44,343 nt of DNA from JAGOUU01 sp964387745 (lineage in GTDB: Bacteria; Pseudomonadota; Gammaproteobacteria; JAGOUU01). A program made the position numbers and the translations under genes. Below are positions 16,844-26,020 of this stretch, piece by piece. Below the pieces are notes generated by a model. That model searched no databases. It was not told the origin of the DNA and saw only the letters and a program-made list of their open reading frames with translations. The stretch lies in contig CAYLXL010000015.1 in assembly GCA_964387745.1 (NCBI GenBank), forward strand, positions 1 to 44,343, given 5' to 3'. Each line of letters starts with the position of its first letter. The stretch's first letter is position 1.

Positions 16844-18343
16844 ATGACCTTCATATCTAGGATCAGCGGTTTTGGTCGAGAAATGGTTTGCGCCCATTAT
16901 TTTGGAGCTGGCAGCAGCTTTGATGCTTTTGTAGTGGCATTTAAATTACCTAATTTCCTAAGAAGGCTTTTTGCTGAGGGCGCCTTTGCGCAAGCCTTTA
17001 TCCCTATTCTATCAGAGTACCGTGCAGTTCGTACCCAACAAGATGTCTATCGACTGCTAAACCATGTAGCAGGTGTGCTCGGTCTTATTTTAATGATGGT
17101 GTCTATTTTAGGCATGTTAACAGCACCATGGATTATTAAAGGCTTTGCTCCAGGTTTCATGGCTAATGGTAGTGCGCGCTTATATTTAGCCTCTGACTTA
17201 TTAAGAATAACCTTTCCCTATATTTTCTTTATTTCGCTAACTGCGTTTGTTGGTAGCATTTTAAATAGCTATGATAAATTCATTATGCCGGCTTTTGCGC
17301 CAGTGTTATTAAATGTGGCTATGATTGCTTGCGCTATTTTATTTGCTGGCTACTTTAAAGAACCAGTAACAGCTTTAGCTTGGGGGGTGTTTTTTGGTGG
17401 GGTTGCGCAATTATCGTTTTTATTGTTTTTCTCCTGGAAGATTAAATTACTGCCTAGACCGCGATTGACTGGCGATAAACCAGGTGTAACTAGAATATTA
17501 AAAAATATGTTACCCGCAATCTTTGGTGTTTCTGTTGCCCAAATTAATTTATTATTCGATACTCTATTTGCTTCTTTTTTGCCATTAGGTAGCGTCTCGT
17601 GGTTGTACTATTCAGATCGTATTATAGAATTTCCTATGGGAGTATTTGGTGTAGCTTTGACTACAGTAGTTTTACCTCATTTATCTCGCGAGCATGCAAA
17701 AAATAATGAAAAAGACTTTAATCGGACTATAGACTGGTCTTTACAGCTAATTATTTTGCTGGGTTTGCCGGCAGCATTGGGTATATTTTGTTTGACCAAG
17801 CCATTATTGATAACATTATTTAATTATGGGAAATTTTCTGTACTGGATGTCTACAAGACTAGTCTAAGTCTGCAGGCTTTTTCTGTCGGTCTAATAGCTC
17901 TGGTGAGTATAAAAATATTGGCTTCAGCCAACTATGCGCGTAAAGATATTAAAACTCCGGTCAGGATTGCGGCTTTATGTATGATTATAAACATACTTTT
18001 AAGTTTAGTTTTGATGCAGTATTTTTATCATGTTGGCCTTGCAATGGCAGGAGCTACGACAGGTTTTATTAACGCGGGTTTACTTTTATACAGTCTTATT
18101 AAAAGAGGAATATATAAACCAGTATTAAATTGGCGAGTGTTTCTACCAAAAGTAATTACTGCTAATATTATTTGGGTGTTTTTGTTGCTTATTTTAAACC
18201 CTGAGATCAGTACATGGTTCGCATGGGACAGGTTACACAGAACTATAGTTTTGTTTGCTTTAATAACTGCTGTAATCTTGACTTACTTTGGTTCTTTGAA
18301 ATTGTTAGGATTTAATCTGAAAAAGCAGTTAAGTTTAGATTAG
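16844..18343 (+). CDS. murJ: Lipid II flippase MurJ
   Basis: Inner-membrane MOP-family flippase that exports lipid II for peptidoglycan synthesis. From the ATG it has 499 residues with about 14 hydrophobic segments and the family motifs FISRISGFGRE, FDAFVVAFKLPNFLRRLFAEGAFAQAFIP and GVSVAQINLLFDT (the last two abbreviated here by key residues). The frame stays open upstream to a stop at 16751, and the residues just before the ATG (AKGTSKVGA) match the conserved murJ N-terminus. No ATG, GTG or TTG lies in that stretch. An ATT at 16781 would add 21 residues. Start therefore uncertain. Followed by ribF 2 bases later. Confidence 0.94.
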   Translation: MTFISRISGFGREMVCAHYFGAGSSFDAFVVAFKLPNFLRRLFAEGAFAQAFIPILSEYRAVRTQQDVYRLLNHVAGVLGLILMMVSILGMLTAPWIIKGFAPGFMANGSARLYLASDLLRITFPYIFFISLTAFVGSILNSYDKFIMPAFAPVLLNVAMIACAILFAGYFKEPVTALAWGVFFGGVAQLSFLLFFSWKIKLLPRPRLTGDKPGVTRILKNMLPAIFGVSVAQINLLFDTLFASFLPLGSVSWLYYSDRIIEFPMGVFGVALTTVVLPHLSREHAKNNEKDFNRTIDWSLQLIILLGLPAALGIFCLTKPLLITLFNYGKFSVLDVYKTSLSLQAFSVGLIALVSIKILASANYARKDIKTPVRIAALCMIINILLSLVLMQYFYHVGLAMAGATTGFINAGLLLYSLIKRGIYKPVLNWRVFLPKVITANIIWVFLLLILNPEISTWFAWDRLHRTIVLFALITAVILTYFGSLKLLGFNLKKQLSLD

Positions 18344-18345
18344 TT

Positions 18346-19293
18346 ATGATTGTACGCCGTGGTCTTGAAATAAAATATAAGAATGACGCTGTTGTTGCTG
18401 TCGGTAATTTTGACGGGGTGCATTTAGGTCATCAGTATTTATTTAAAAAAGTATTTGATTTAGCAAGGGCTAAAGATTTAAAAAAAGTTTGCATAACCTT
18501 TGAGCCGCACCCGAAAGAATATTTTTTTCGATGCCGTACAGATGGTAAGGCTACAAAAAGAATAACAGTATTTAAAGATAAGATTAGTTTTTTAAAAAAA
18601 TTGGGTTTTGATTTGGTTTGGGTAATAAAATTTAATAAAACCACAGCTGATTTGGCCCCTAAAGATTTTATTGATAAGCTGATTAATAATCTGAATTTAA
18701 AATATCTTTTGGTCGGTAAAGATTTTAAATTTGGTAAAGACAGATTAGGCGATACCAATTTATTGTATCAGGCAGCAGAACAATATAGTTTTAAATTAAT
18801 TACAGCAGAAGATTTTGTGATTAATAATCAGCGTGTCAGTAGTAATTTAATTAGAGGATTATTAGATTTAGTTGCCCTTGCGGATGTAAAAAAGTATTTA
18901 AGTAGATACTATGGTTTTTCTGGTAAAGTTGTAGATGGCCAGAAAAAAGGAAAGCAGATAGGCTACCCGACAGCTAACATTCATGTCAAGGCAACACAGC
19001 TGTTATTGGCGCCAGGTGTTTACGCAGTTTTTATCATTTATAAAAACAAAAAATATAAAGCCATGGCTAATTGGGGAATAAGACCAACGTTGAGCCAGGT
19101 TCCAACTAGAGTTTTAGAAGCCCATCTATTTGATTTTGCACAAGACATCTATGGCCAAGAAGTGATTGTTGAGTTTGTCGAAAAAGTAAGAGATGAGAAA
19201 AAATTTAGTTCGCTAGAAGAACTTAAATTACAATTAGCTGATGATGCTAGAGTTATTAAAAAGAAATTAGAAATATTTGAAAATACTGATTAA
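18346..19293 (+). CDS. ribF: Bifunctional riboflavin kinase/FAD synthetase
   Basis: Converts riboflavin to FMN and then FAD. 315 residues. The N-terminal adenylyltransferase domain opens with VGNFDGVHLGHQ, including the nucleotide-binding HLGH. The C-terminal kinase domain carries GKQIGYPTANI and the MANWGIRPT segment. It starts 2 bases after murJ and leads into ileS and lspA, the common gammaproteobacterial order. Confidence 0.97.
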   Translation: MIVRRGLEIKYKNDAVVAVGNFDGVHLGHQYLFKKVFDLARAKDLKKVCITFEPHPKEYFFRCRTDGKATKRITVFKDKISFLKKLGFDLVWVIKFNKTTADLAPKDFIDKLINNLNLKYLLVGKDFKFGKDRLGDTNLLYQAAEQYSFKLITAEDFVINNQRVSSNLIRGLLDLVALADVKKYLSRYYGFSGKVVDGQKKGKQIGYPTANIHVKATQLLLAPGVYAVFIIYKNKKYKAMANWGIRPTLSQVPTRVLEAHLFDFAQDIYGQEVIVEFVEKVRDEKKFSSLEELKLQLADDARVIKKKLEIFENTD

Positions 19294-19338
19294 AGAATTA
19301 ATTAAAGATATTAAAGATAAGAGTAAAGTGAGTAAAAA

Positions 19339-22261
19339 ATGTCTAGTAGTACGCCGATAGATTATAAAAACACGCTAAATTTACCCCATACTGACTTTCC
19401 AATGAAGGCAAATCTGCCACAGCGGGAGCCTGAACAGTTAAAAAAATGGAATGAAGCTGACATCTATCAACAAATCAGAAACTGGGCAAAGGGACGTGAG
19501 AAATTTATTCTGCATGATGGCCCTCCGTACGCTAATGGAAATATTCATTTAGGACATGCTTTAAATAAGGTACTTAAAGATATTATTATTAAATCTAAAA
19601 CTTTAAGTGGCTATGATTGCCCTTATGTGCCTGGCTGGGATTGCCATGGTCTGCCTATAGAAAGAGAAGTTGAAAAAAAACTAGGCAGAGCAGGTGATAA
19701 AATTTCTCACGATGACTTTAGAAAAGCTTGTCGAGACTATGCGGCTAAACAGATCGTTAATCAGAAAAAAGAGTTTGTCAGACTAGGTGTGTTTGGCGAT
19801 TGGGATCATCCTTATCAGACAATGAACTATGAATTCGAAGCAAACATTATGCGTGCTTTGAAATTAATTTATCAAAATGGTCACTTACAAAAAGGTTATA
19901 AACCAGTTCATTGGTGTACTGAGTGCCGTTCAAGCTTGGCAGAAGCAGAAGTAGAATATAAAAATAAAACTTCGCCGTCTATTGATGTTAAATTTACTGT
20001 TGTTGATGAAACAACTTTTTTAAGTAAATTTAACCAGTTAAATTTAGGTAAAGGCGAGGTTTCAGTTATTATCTGGACGACAACTCCTTGGACCCTGCCA
20101 GCTAATGAAGCTGTTGCTTTGGCTTCGGATGAGGATTATGTTATCGCGCAGGTAGACTTTAATAATAAAGCTGAACGTTGGGTTGTTGCGAAAGAACTAG
20201 TTTCTGAATTAAGCAAAAAATATAATGTTACTTATGAGATTTTGGCTGAAATAAAAGGACAGGTTTTAGAAAACTTAAAATTACATCATCCATTTTTAGC
20301 AAAACAAGTGCCTGTCGTCTTGGGCGAGCATGTTACTTTAGATGGTGGTACAGGTTGTGTGCACACGGCACCAGGTCATGGTCCAGACGATTATATTTTA
20401 GGTTTAAAATATAATTTATCTGTTGATCATGAAGTACAAGGCAACGGTGTATTTAATAGTGATACGCAGTTTGTTGGTGGTCAACATGTCAGTAAAGCAA
20501 ATGGAATTATTGTTGAATTACTGAGAACTAATAATAAACTCGTAGCCTACAGTGACATTGAGCACAGCCACATTGTCACCAACAACGTATCCATTTAGCT
20601 TNNNNNNNNNNAGTGACATTGAGCACAGCTATCCGCATTGCTGGCGCCATAAGACTGAAATCATCTTTCGCGCAACACCGCAATGGTTTATTAGCATGTC
20701 GAAAGAGAATTTAAGACAAAATGCACTAGAAGCTATTAAGAATGTAAAATGGATACCTGATTGGGGTTTTGCTCGAATCGAAAAAATGGTAGCTAATCGT
20801 CCAGACTGGTGTATATCACGTCAGCGTACCTGGTGTGTACCAATGCCATTGTATATCAATAAAAATACTAATGATTTACATCCTAATACTGCCGAAATAA
20901 TTGACCTAGTAGCTGAAACAGTTGCTAAATCTGGCATAGAAGCTTGGTATAAATTAGACAAGCAGCAAGTCTTAAGTAAGTTCAAAGCTGATCCTAATGA
21001 TTATGAAGCAAGTACTGATACACTAGATGTTTGGTTTGACTCAGGTGTTACTCACTATGCGGTTCTAAAACAAAATCAACAATTAGCTTGGCCTGCAGAT
21101 CTTTATTTAGAGGGATCGGATCAACACCGAGGTTGGTTTGGTTCATCATTAATGACTGGGGTAAGTATGTATGGTACAGCACCATATAAACAAGTTCTGA
21201 CGCATGGTTATACTGTTGATCACAAAGGTCATAAAATGTCTAAATCTCTAGGCAATATTATAGAGCCTCAAGAGGTCAATAATAAGTTTGGCACGGATGT
21301 CTTACGTTTATGGGTGGCGAGCGCCGACTATAGAGGTGAGATTGTTGTTAGTAATGATATCTTTGAGCGGACATCAGATGTTTATAGAAGAATTCGCAAT
21401 ACTGCGCGTTTTTTATTAGCTAATTTACATGGCTTTAATCCCGCGACTGATCTGGTGGCTGTTGATAAGCTGATAAAACTAGATGCATTTGCTTTAAATA
21501 AAGCTATTAAAATCCAAGAAGAAATCAAGTCTGATTATGATAATTATGCATTTAGAAACGTCTATCAAAAAGTTCATGATTTCTGTTCGATAGATTTAGG
21601 TAGCTTTTATTTAGATATCATAAAAGATAGACAATACACCAATAAAGAAAATAGCCTGGCGCGTAAGTCGGCACAAACGGCTATTTATTTTATTGTAAAA
21701 ATGCTGGTGAAATGGATAGCGCCAATTTTAAGTTTTACGAGTGAAGAGATCTGGCAAAATATTAGAAAATTAGAAGGTGACAAGCTTCCGGACTCGGTGT
21801 TCTTATCGTTATGGGATGATCTGACGACAGAAGGTAAAAAGCTAGATGCAACTGAATTCAATAATGAATTTTGGGAAAAGATTATCAATATAAGAACAGC
21901 AGTTAATAAACAACTCGAAGCTATGCGAGCAGCAGGCTCTATCGGATCTGCATTACAAGCTGAAGTCGTTATTTATACTAATGCTGAGAATTTTTCGGTG
22001 CTTAATAAACTAGAACATGAATTAAAGTTTGTTTTGATTACTTCTAAAGCAAGCATCAAATTATTAGATGGCGCTACAGAAGCTCTGACCGACACAGATA
22101 TAGAGGGTATTAAACTTGGTATTACTAAATCTTCGGATGTAAAATGCGTACGTTGTTGGCATCATGATAAAGATATAGGAGCTAATAGTGATCATCCTGA
22201 ATTATGTCCTCGCTGTATTGTTAATGTTGCGGGTTTTGGAGAGATAAGATTATATGCTTAA
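19339..22261 (+). CDS. ileS: Isoleucyl-tRNA synthetase (interrupted by an assembly gap)
   Basis: Charges tRNA-Ile and edits valine. The gene is broken in this sequence by 20569-20611, a 33-base foreign tail plus 10 N. The 18 bases before it (20551-20568) recur at 20612-20629. Joining at that overlap gives one uninterrupted 953-residue frame. The HIGH motif is HLGHAL (from residue 70), KMSKS begins at residue 612 of the joined protein, and the editing domain includes WTTTPWTLPANEA. The C-terminal zinc site has the pairs CVRC and CPRC. It overlaps lspA by 8 bases. The organism almost certainly has an intact gene. Confidence 0.95.
20569..20611. other. Chimeric contig end plus assembly gap in ileS
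   Basis: 20569-20601 does not belong to ileS and brings in a stop. 20602-20611 is N. The flanking 18-base duplication is the overlap of two contigs that was not merged. The tail and the preceding bases form an imperfect inverted repeat (GTGACATTG with CATTGTCAC), which would fit a fold-back artefact. Confidence 0.85.
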
Positions 22262-22760
22262 ATATGCGAGAAAACATAAAATCAAATTATTAGCTTTATT
22301 TAATGTGCTACTGGTGTTTATTGTTGACCAATCGAGCAAACTGTATGTTGTTGCAAATTTCCCATACCACGTGGCGCATAACTACTTTAAAGTTCTGACG
22401 AACAAACTAAATTTTGGCGTCAATTTATTTTTAACTTATAATAAAGGTACGGCGTTTAGTATTATCAAACAAGCCTCTGGCAATGTTAGAAATATATTAA
22501 TTTTGTGTACATTGATTATCACTGCAAGCTTGTTTTATGGCTTTACTCGAATAAGCTCTAAAGAAAAGACAATGTTAATTGCACTCAGCTTAATATTAGG
22601 TGGTGCTTTAGGTAACATATATGACCGTGTTAATTTGGGTTATGTTGTAGACTTCATTGATGTCTACGCTGGTAGCTATCATTGGCCAATATTTAATATA
22701 GCTGATAGTGCAATCAGTGTGGGAGCATTATTATTGTGCTATAAACTAGTAAAGAATTAA
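22254..22760 (+). CDS. lspA: Lipoprotein signal peptidase (signal peptidase II)
   Basis: Inner-membrane aspartyl protease that cleaves signal peptides of diacylglyceryl prolipoproteins, upstream of Lnt in the same pathway. 168 residues with four hydrophobic segments. The conserved regions are VDQSSK, NIYDR, VVDFID and FNIADSAI. The catalytic pair is predicted as D133 and D151. It overlaps the end of ileS by 8 bases, so translation is probably coupled. It overlaps the convergent DUF4124 gene by 4 bases. Confidence 0.96.
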   Translation: MLKYARKHKIKLLALFNVLLVFIVDQSSKLYVVANFPYHVAHNYFKVLTNKLNFGVNLFLTYNKGTAFSIIKQASGNVRNILILCTLIITASLFYGFTRISSKEKTMLIALSLILGGALGNIYDRVNLGYVVDFIDVYAGSYHWPIFNIADSAISVGALLLCYKLVKN

Positions 22761-23434
22761 CAATAAAACCCAATCTGGCTTTTTGCTTCTTTAATTTTAT
22801 TTTCGATTTGTGACGAAGATAATTTTTGTAATTTCTTATTCTCACTAACAATAATATTGTTATGAGTTAATTTTTTCAAGTTTTCTTGCGCGGTCGAGCA
22901 ATTCTTTGCTTGTCTTATTTCTTTTGCGGTTGTTGGTAAATCAGTCGATTGGTTCTTACCTTGAGGTTCCACAGCTGGACTGACTGATTCCTTAGTGTCG
23001 CTATTATTGTTTTGGACAGGGCTGTCTGCTGCTGGATTGTCTGTATCAGTATTTTCAGTGTTTGGGTTGTCAGTAGTATTGGCTTTAGCATCGCGTTTAA
23101 ATTGTTTAATGATGTCACTCACGTCTTCATCTTTTGCGCGATCTACTTGTTTTTTGTAATCAATAGTTTTTTCTTTAACTTCTTGTTCATACTGTGTATC
23201 TACTTTATTCTCTAAAAGTGGTTTGCTATTGTCGTTGCTATAAGTATTGACTCGGTTCTTAATATTCACTTCTTCAATATTAGTACCTTCGCTGGTCTCT
23301 GGCGGTATGTCGGAATACCTAATATTACCTTCGAGATCTTTCCATTTATAGATTTCGCTGAATGCTGTGTTAGTGCTAAATAAGCACCCCATAAATACGG
23401 AGTATATAAGCGTTGAAGATAGTTTAATGTTCAT
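22757..23434 (-). CDS. Exported DUF4124-domain protein
   Basis: The frame is open further upstream, but the ATG at 23434 gives a typical signal peptide (MNIKLSSTLIYSVFMGCLFS and on, to about AFS) directly followed by the DUF4124 pattern EIYKWKDLEGNIRYSDIPP. 225 residues. The middle is a low-complexity Asn/Thr/Asp/Pro stretch (TDNPNTENTDTDNPAADSP) with a disordered look, and the C-terminus is lysine-rich and helical. DUF4124 proteins are common periplasmic or envelope proteins of unknown role in gammaproteobacteria. Confidence 0.85.
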   Translation of the reverse strand: MNIKLSSTLIYSVFMGCLFSTNTAFSEIYKWKDLEGNIRYSDIPPETSEGTNIEEVNIKNRVNTYSNDNSKPLLENKVDTQYEQEVKEKTIDYKKQVDRAKDEDVSDIIKQFKRDAKANTTDNPNTENTDTDNPAADSPVQNNNSDTKESVSPAVEPQGKNQSTDLPTTAKEIRQAKNCSTAQENLKKLTHNNIIVSENKKLQKLSSSQIENKIKEAKSQIGFYC

Positions 23435-23724
23435 TTTTGTCCGCCCACTCTTGGTTACAACTTTATTAAATGGTATCGGCAACTATGGCCCATAACTTAA
23501 ATTGAAGTATTTTTTATTAGACTTATAAAAGTTATTAATAAAAACTATATAAATTAACTGTACACTATAGAGTATAACACAAGAGTATAACATGAAGTGT
23601 AATGATAACAAGACTAATGAATTGAAGTGGTAAAGCTAAAAAGATTCGTATAGGAGTTGAGCAAGTACTAACTATCTGAAAAAGAAGGTTAGTACTAGAA
23701 TATTCAAATCGGTTGTAAAAAAGA

Positions 23725-24294
23725 TTAAACTGCTTCTTCTACTAACCATTGATTGACAGAAGTTTGCTGTTCTTTAGCAATATTTTCATCTTTGAAAGTA
23801 TTTGATAATAATGCTAATCCTTGCATATAAGAAACTAATTTTACTGCAAGTAGACGTGCTTCTTTGCTATCCTTGCCTAATTCTTTAAATTGGTTTTGAA
23901 CCCAATCAATCAGTTTGTTCATAAGGCTTGCTGCAGCTTCGGACAATGGAGAACTAGATTTGCATAATTCTTGACATAAACTACCGATAGAGCAACCCCA
24001 ATTAACTGTTTCTTCTATAGGCTGTAGGCCTAATTCAGTAAGAGCATTTAATCGTTCTTTTGCTGAACCTAATTGGTTCCAATTAACAAAACAAGCATCA
24101 AGATCAATAATGTGTTGTTGAATCACAGCTTGACCAATAGCTTCTTTAGTTTTGAAATAATAATATACGTTCCCTAGCGGTACATCAGCTTCTTGCGCGA
24201 TATCCGCAAGAGTGGTTTCGTTATAGCCTTTCTTCAATAGCAAAGATTTGGCAGCTTTTACTAACCGTACACGCTTATCAGACTGTCTTGGCAT
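23725..24294 (-). CDS. TetR-family transcriptional regulator
   Basis: 189 residues. The N-terminal helix-turn-helix is clear: RLVKAAKSLLLKKGYNETT, then LADIAQEADVPLGNVYYYFKTKEAI. The C-terminal ligand domain contains four cysteines, two of them in WGCSIGSLCQELC, which could be redox or ligand sites. A strong GGAGG Shine-Dalgarno precedes the ATG. No obvious target is adjacent: the divergent neighbour past the repeat element is the pilin cluster. An autoregulatory operator candidate lies at 24344-24360. Confidence 0.93.
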   Translation of the reverse strand: MPRQSDKRVRLVKAAKSLLLKKGYNETTLADIAQEADVPLGNVYYYFKTKEAIGQAVIQQHIIDLDACFVNWNQLGSAKERLNALTELGLQPIEETVNWGCSIGSLCQELCKSSSPLSEAAASLMNKLIDWVQNQFKELGKDSKEARLLAVKLVSYMQGLALLSNTFKDENIAKEQQTSVNQWLVEEAV

Positions 24295-24343
24295 AGTTCC
24301 TCCTACGTATTAACAAACAGAAATTCTACGAAAGATAATATTG

Positions 24344-24360
24344 TCTCTGATAATTAGAGA
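24344..24360. promoter_or_regulatory. Possible TetR operator palindrome
   Basis: TCTCT-GATAATT-AGAGA, an inverted repeat with 5-base arms about 50 bases upstream of the tetR start, lies where an autoregulatory operator would be expected. The arms are short, so chance is possible. Confidence 0.3.
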
Positions 24361-24388
24361 TAGAGTCAATAGAATCTAAACATATATT

Positions 24389-24514
24389 TATACCCTTCGC
24401 CTTTCAATCTGCGGCGTTGTTGCGCACTTGCTTCGCTGCTCATGTACTCATTTGTACATTCCGCTGCTCGACTTCATGTGTGCCTAGCCGCAAATTGAAA
24501 TTCTTTGGGTATAC
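24389..24514. repeat. Inverted-repeat element (about 125 bp)
   Basis: The ends are imperfect inverted repeats of about 27 bases: tataccctt...caatctgcggc on the left and the complement tatacccaa...caatttgcggc on the right. The interior is GC-richer than its surroundings and carries CGCTGCTCATGTACTC / GTACATTCCGCTGCTCG segments. It has no coding capacity and differs from the other palindromic family here. It lies in the 401-base non-coding stretch between tetR and the pilin cluster. Apart from this and the candidate promoter and operator sites, nothing else was seen in that stretch. Confidence 0.7.
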
Positions 24515-24661
24515 ATGCTTATATATAAAATATTGTATATAAGAAATAAGATTAATTATGAAAAGCAATCTCATATGTTCTTACGAACAATAACTTAAGT
24601 TAGCTCTTTGTGCAATAGAGATTTACGTAAACAACATATGGCAAATATCTTACATCATTAC

Positions 24662-24689
24662 TTGTTATAAGTAATTTTTCCCGTATAAT
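24662..24689 (+). promoter_or_regulatory. Promoter of the minor-pilin cluster, possibly leaderless
   Basis: -35 TTGTTA (24662-24667), a 16-base spacer and -10 TATAAT (24684-24689). The ATG at 24696 lies 7 bases after the -10, so transcription would begin at or next to the start codon. Confidence 0.5.
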
Positions 24690-24695
24690 AACCAG

Positions 24696-24902
24696 ATGGA
24701 AACTCTAGGGTATAAAAGTCGACAATTAGGATTTACTTTGTATGAAGCAATTATAGCTATGTTATGTGCAGTGTTTATTAATTTTAAATTAATAAACATA
24801 GTCTGGAATAATACCCAAAAAGTAAAAATAAATTATTTACAATGGCGTCAAGAGAAGTTGTCAGAAATTGCTGAAGTCAATAATCTTATTCAAAAACAAT
24901 AA
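24696..24902 (+). CDS. Short prepilin-like protein (minor pilin, PilV/GspI-like)
   Basis: 68 residues. A 12-residue leader ends in Gly before FTLYEA, giving the prepilin-peptidase pattern G|FTxxE with Glu at mature position 5. A hydrophobic helix follows. The mature protein is very short, so it is little more than the N-terminal helix plus a short charged tail. It is first of three pilin-like genes, and no Shine-Dalgarno is seen. Confidence 0.65.
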   Translation: METLGYKSRQLGFTLYEAIIAMLCAVFINFKLINIVWNNTQKVKINYLQWRQEKLSEIAEVNNLIQKQ

Positions 24903-25542
24903 AGCGTTTACTATTTTAGAGTGCCTAACGGCGAGCAGTCTGTTGACGATAATTTTCGCATCGGTCACATATAGTATAATTATAATTAGTCAATTAAATC
25001 TACAAGCAGAAGTAGCAATAAAATATTTAAATAATGCTCGACAACTTTATTGGTACTTTAATAATCAAATTGTAGAAAATAGAGGTACAAAAGATTTTAC
25101 CAAGGTCAGTATTAATGAAATTAGTACTATAGAAACATATTTATTGAATCAGCTTAATCTAATCCCTAAGGTAGAATTACTCAGCATTGAAGAATTCATC
25201 ACACAAAATAATTTATCTAAGTATTTTGAAAATAAAATTGTACAAGACTCAGCAATTATTAAAATCAAAAATATAACTTTAGACCCACAGGTAATCACAG
25301 GTTGGAAATACCAGGAGAAAATATTTTATATAGGTCAGAAAAAAACAGGTTCGGTTATTAAAAGAAGTCTTTATCAGTATGCTAATAATTACTCTGATGA
25401 AGTAGTGCCTGATGTAAGAGCTATGAACGTTCGTAAGGTTAGCAAAAACAATATTGATTATTATTTCTTTAGTTTTTGGTTTGAGTCTTATCATCAAGCA
25501 CTGCCTAATATAATTTCGTTTGTTATAGCTGATTATTCGTAA
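24868..25542 (+). CDS. Prepilin-like protein (minor pilin, PilW/GspJ-like)
   Basis: 224 residues from a TTG at 24868. No ATG lies upstream of the pilin motif. The leader is basic (ILFKNNKA) and is followed by FTILEC, with Glu at position 5, then a hydrophobic helix of about 20 residues. The residue before the cleavage site is Ala rather than the usual Gly. It overlaps the first pilin gene by 35 bases and abuts the third by one base. The position and larger size fit the PilW/GspJ class, but the family assignment is tentative. Confidence 0.65.
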   Translation: MLKSIILFKNNKAFTILECLTASSLLTIIFASVTYSIIIISQLNLQAEVAIKYLNNARQLYWYFNNQIVENRGTKDFTKVSINEISTIETYLLNQLNLIPKVELLSIEEFITQNNLSKYFENKIVQDSAIIKIKNITLDPQVITGWKYQEKIFYIGQKKTGSVIKRSLYQYANNYSDEVVPDVRAMNVRKVSKNNIDYYFFSFWFESYHQALPNIISFVIADYS

Positions 25543-25997
25543 TGCGGTTTTTATTCCAGGCTATTACTCTTCAAAAGGGGAGTGTAATACTATTTATTGT
25601 CATACTAACTTTGGTTATTTCACTAAGTATTTCAGAGTTTGCAAATGTCATTATTCAACAGCAAAAATTAAATACAATTGAAAATCAACAAATTATATTA
25701 AATAAGATTAAGAATAACTTATTATTGGCAGCTAATCATAAATTAATAGAATATAATACTCTGGATAAAATTCCTTACAATTTTCATATAGTTACGCGCT
25801 ATGGTCGTGCGGAATCAAATTTTATCAATCAAAGCAGCTTAAATAATGCAAATATTGTCTATAACTACAAGACTTATAGAATTGACTTACTACCTGATGA
25901 TGGGTATGCTAGCAAGTTGCATATATATGTAGCTGTGTGTGAAGATATAAATCAGACAAATTTAAAAATTATACCTATAAGTCAACTACTTAGTTAG
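25542..25997 (+). CDS. PilX/GspK-like minor pilin
   Basis: 151 residues. The start shares one base with the previous stop (TAATG). The N-terminus LQKGSVILFIVILTLVISL has the QxG followed by a hydrophobic helix typical of PilX/GspK-type components and lacks Glu at position 5, as is usual for that class. It completes a three-gene minor-pilin set with no pilY1, major pilin or assembly ATPase nearby. The role could be type IV pilus priming, secretion or DNA uptake. Confidence 0.6.
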   Translation: MRFLFQAITLQKGSVILFIVILTLVISLSISEFANVIIQQQKLNTIENQQIILNKIKNNLLLAANHKLIEYNTLDKIPYNFHIVTRYGRAESNFINQSSLNNANIVYNYKTYRIDLLPDDGYASKLHIYVAVCEDINQTNLKIIPISQLLS

Positions 25998-26020
25998 GGT
26001 TTACTTTAGATGAGAGAAAT

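Noticed and set aside
20569..20601. Insertion of a mobile element in ileS
   Set aside because: The 18-base flanking duplication and adjacent N run are better explained by unmerged contig ends.
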